Assembly (NCBI GenBank): GCA_026225555.1 | Contig: JAMFSY010000111.1 | Span: 1 to 64,000, forward strand | DNA length: 64,000 bases | Direction: 5' to 3' | Origin: Methylacidiphilales bacterium | Lineage (GTDB): Bacteria; Verrucomicrobiota; Verrucomicrobiia; Methylacidiphilales; UBA1321 | In this document: in pieces, positions 63,655-64,000 of the stretch | Layout of the letters: every line of letters begins with the position of its first letter | Numbering within the stretch: position 1 is the first letter of the stretch | Notes under the pieces: generated by a model | Seen by the model: the letters and a program-made list of their open reading frames with translations, nothing else | The model's database searches: none | Told to the model about the DNA's origin: nothing | Made by a program: the position numbers and the translations under genes

Positions 63655-64000
63655 TTAGACGCTCGCCGTCTCGAGATGTTCCGGCGCGACGTGCGGGACA
63701 GGGTCGCCGTGGCCGACGCCTTCCTGCGACGTGCCGCGATTCATCGCCTTGCGCACGCCTTCGGCGTAGGCGGGGTCAGCCTTCGCGAAGTGCCCGAGCT
63801 GGCGTTCGATGATGAAGTCGGGAATGCCGTCCATGGCCTCGGCGATGTTGCGGCAAAGCGCTTCCTTCTGGCCGGGGGACATGAGACGGAACAGATCGCC
63901 GGGCTGGGAGTAATCGTCGTTGCCATCCCGATGATTGTACCGCGCGGCATCACCGGAGATGCGGAGCGGCGGCTCGGCGAAGGCGGGGTCCTGCACGGGG
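63655..64000 (-). CDS. katA: monofunctional catalase, C-terminal part, cut by window edge
   Basis: 115 codons of the 3' end are open to base 64000, so the N-terminal ~370 residues lie beyond the window. [36 protein letters not shown] and [22 protein letters not shown] are typical of the clade 3 small-subunit catalase tail. Removes hydrogen peroxide. Coupled with the ankyrin gene downstream. The haem-ligating part is not visible. Confidence 0.88.
   Translation of the reverse strand, partial: PVQDPAFAEPPLRISGDAARYNHRDGNDDYSQPGDLFRLMSPGQKEALCRNIAEAMDGIPDFIIERQLGHFAKADPAYAEGVRKAMNRGTSQEGVGHGDPVPHVAPEHLETASV

Overview
The window is a stretch of GC-rich bacterial chromosome with dense genes, ATGA start/stop overlaps and two tRNAs that do not encode CCA. 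I infer a free-living, saccharolytic Verrucomicrobiota-type (PVC group) organism. The grounds are the Flp pilin plus MglA/roadblock module, the NagB/PIG-L fusion protein, the type II glutamine synthetase and an integrase N-terminus of a type I associate with that phylum. No 16S rRNA is present to prove it.

Region 1 (1-9.7 kb, minus strand): a partial TPR protein, a SpoIIM/RDD membrane pair, then a compact housekeeping operon rpmE-prfA-prmC-murA-coaD-DUF177-rpmF-plsX-fabH (translation, cell wall, CoA and fatty acid initiation). A hairpin terminator lies between rpmE and prfA.

Region 2 (9.7-15.3 kb): two Flp pilins, a roadblock protein, an MglA-like GTPase and a 790-aa proline-rich HhH/roadblock-like protein. 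A DUF4388-FHA membrane protein is divergent to them. This is the best candidate for a little-described system: a small-GTPase switch tied to Flp pili.

Region 3 (15.4-29.9 kb): nrnA, truB, ribF, rpe, a ClpP homologue, an M32 carboxypeptidase, an orphan luxE-luxC fatty-acid-reductase-like pair coupled to a GT87 membrane glycosyltransferase, a secreted esterase, RNase R, small membrane proteins and a glycosyltransferase.

Region 4 (30-34.5 kb): an AraC regulator, a PIG-L deacetylase and a NagB-like protein, then a tRNA-Ser(GCT) locus with an integrase fragment on one side and an AT-richer islet carrying a HEPN-motif/zinc-ribbon protein on the other.

Region 5 (34.5-48.2 kb): a ketone-body/3-hydroxybutyrate operon (XRE-cupin regulator, acetoacetyl-CoA synthetase, thiolase, 3-hydroxybutyrate dehydrogenase, serine hydrolase), a MarR-controlled hydrolase/AbrB transporter operon, alcohol dehydrogenase/AraC/aldo-keto reductase, an orphan sulfate-binding protein and an MFS exporter.

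Region 6 (48.4-64 kb): divergent xylA/xylB, a lactonase coupled to a NagB-PIG-L fusion, a Kef-type antiporter, a doubly broken acyltransferase, a PP2C phosphatase with a 133-aa mini-kinase, glnII behind a sigma-54-type promoter, an MFS protein, tRNA-Phe, a DUF72 protein, and an ankyrin protein behind a partial catalase.

A family of short hairpin repeats (GGTAGGGACG...) sits right at the stop codons of several genes, and related GGTAGC hairpins follow xylA and xylB.
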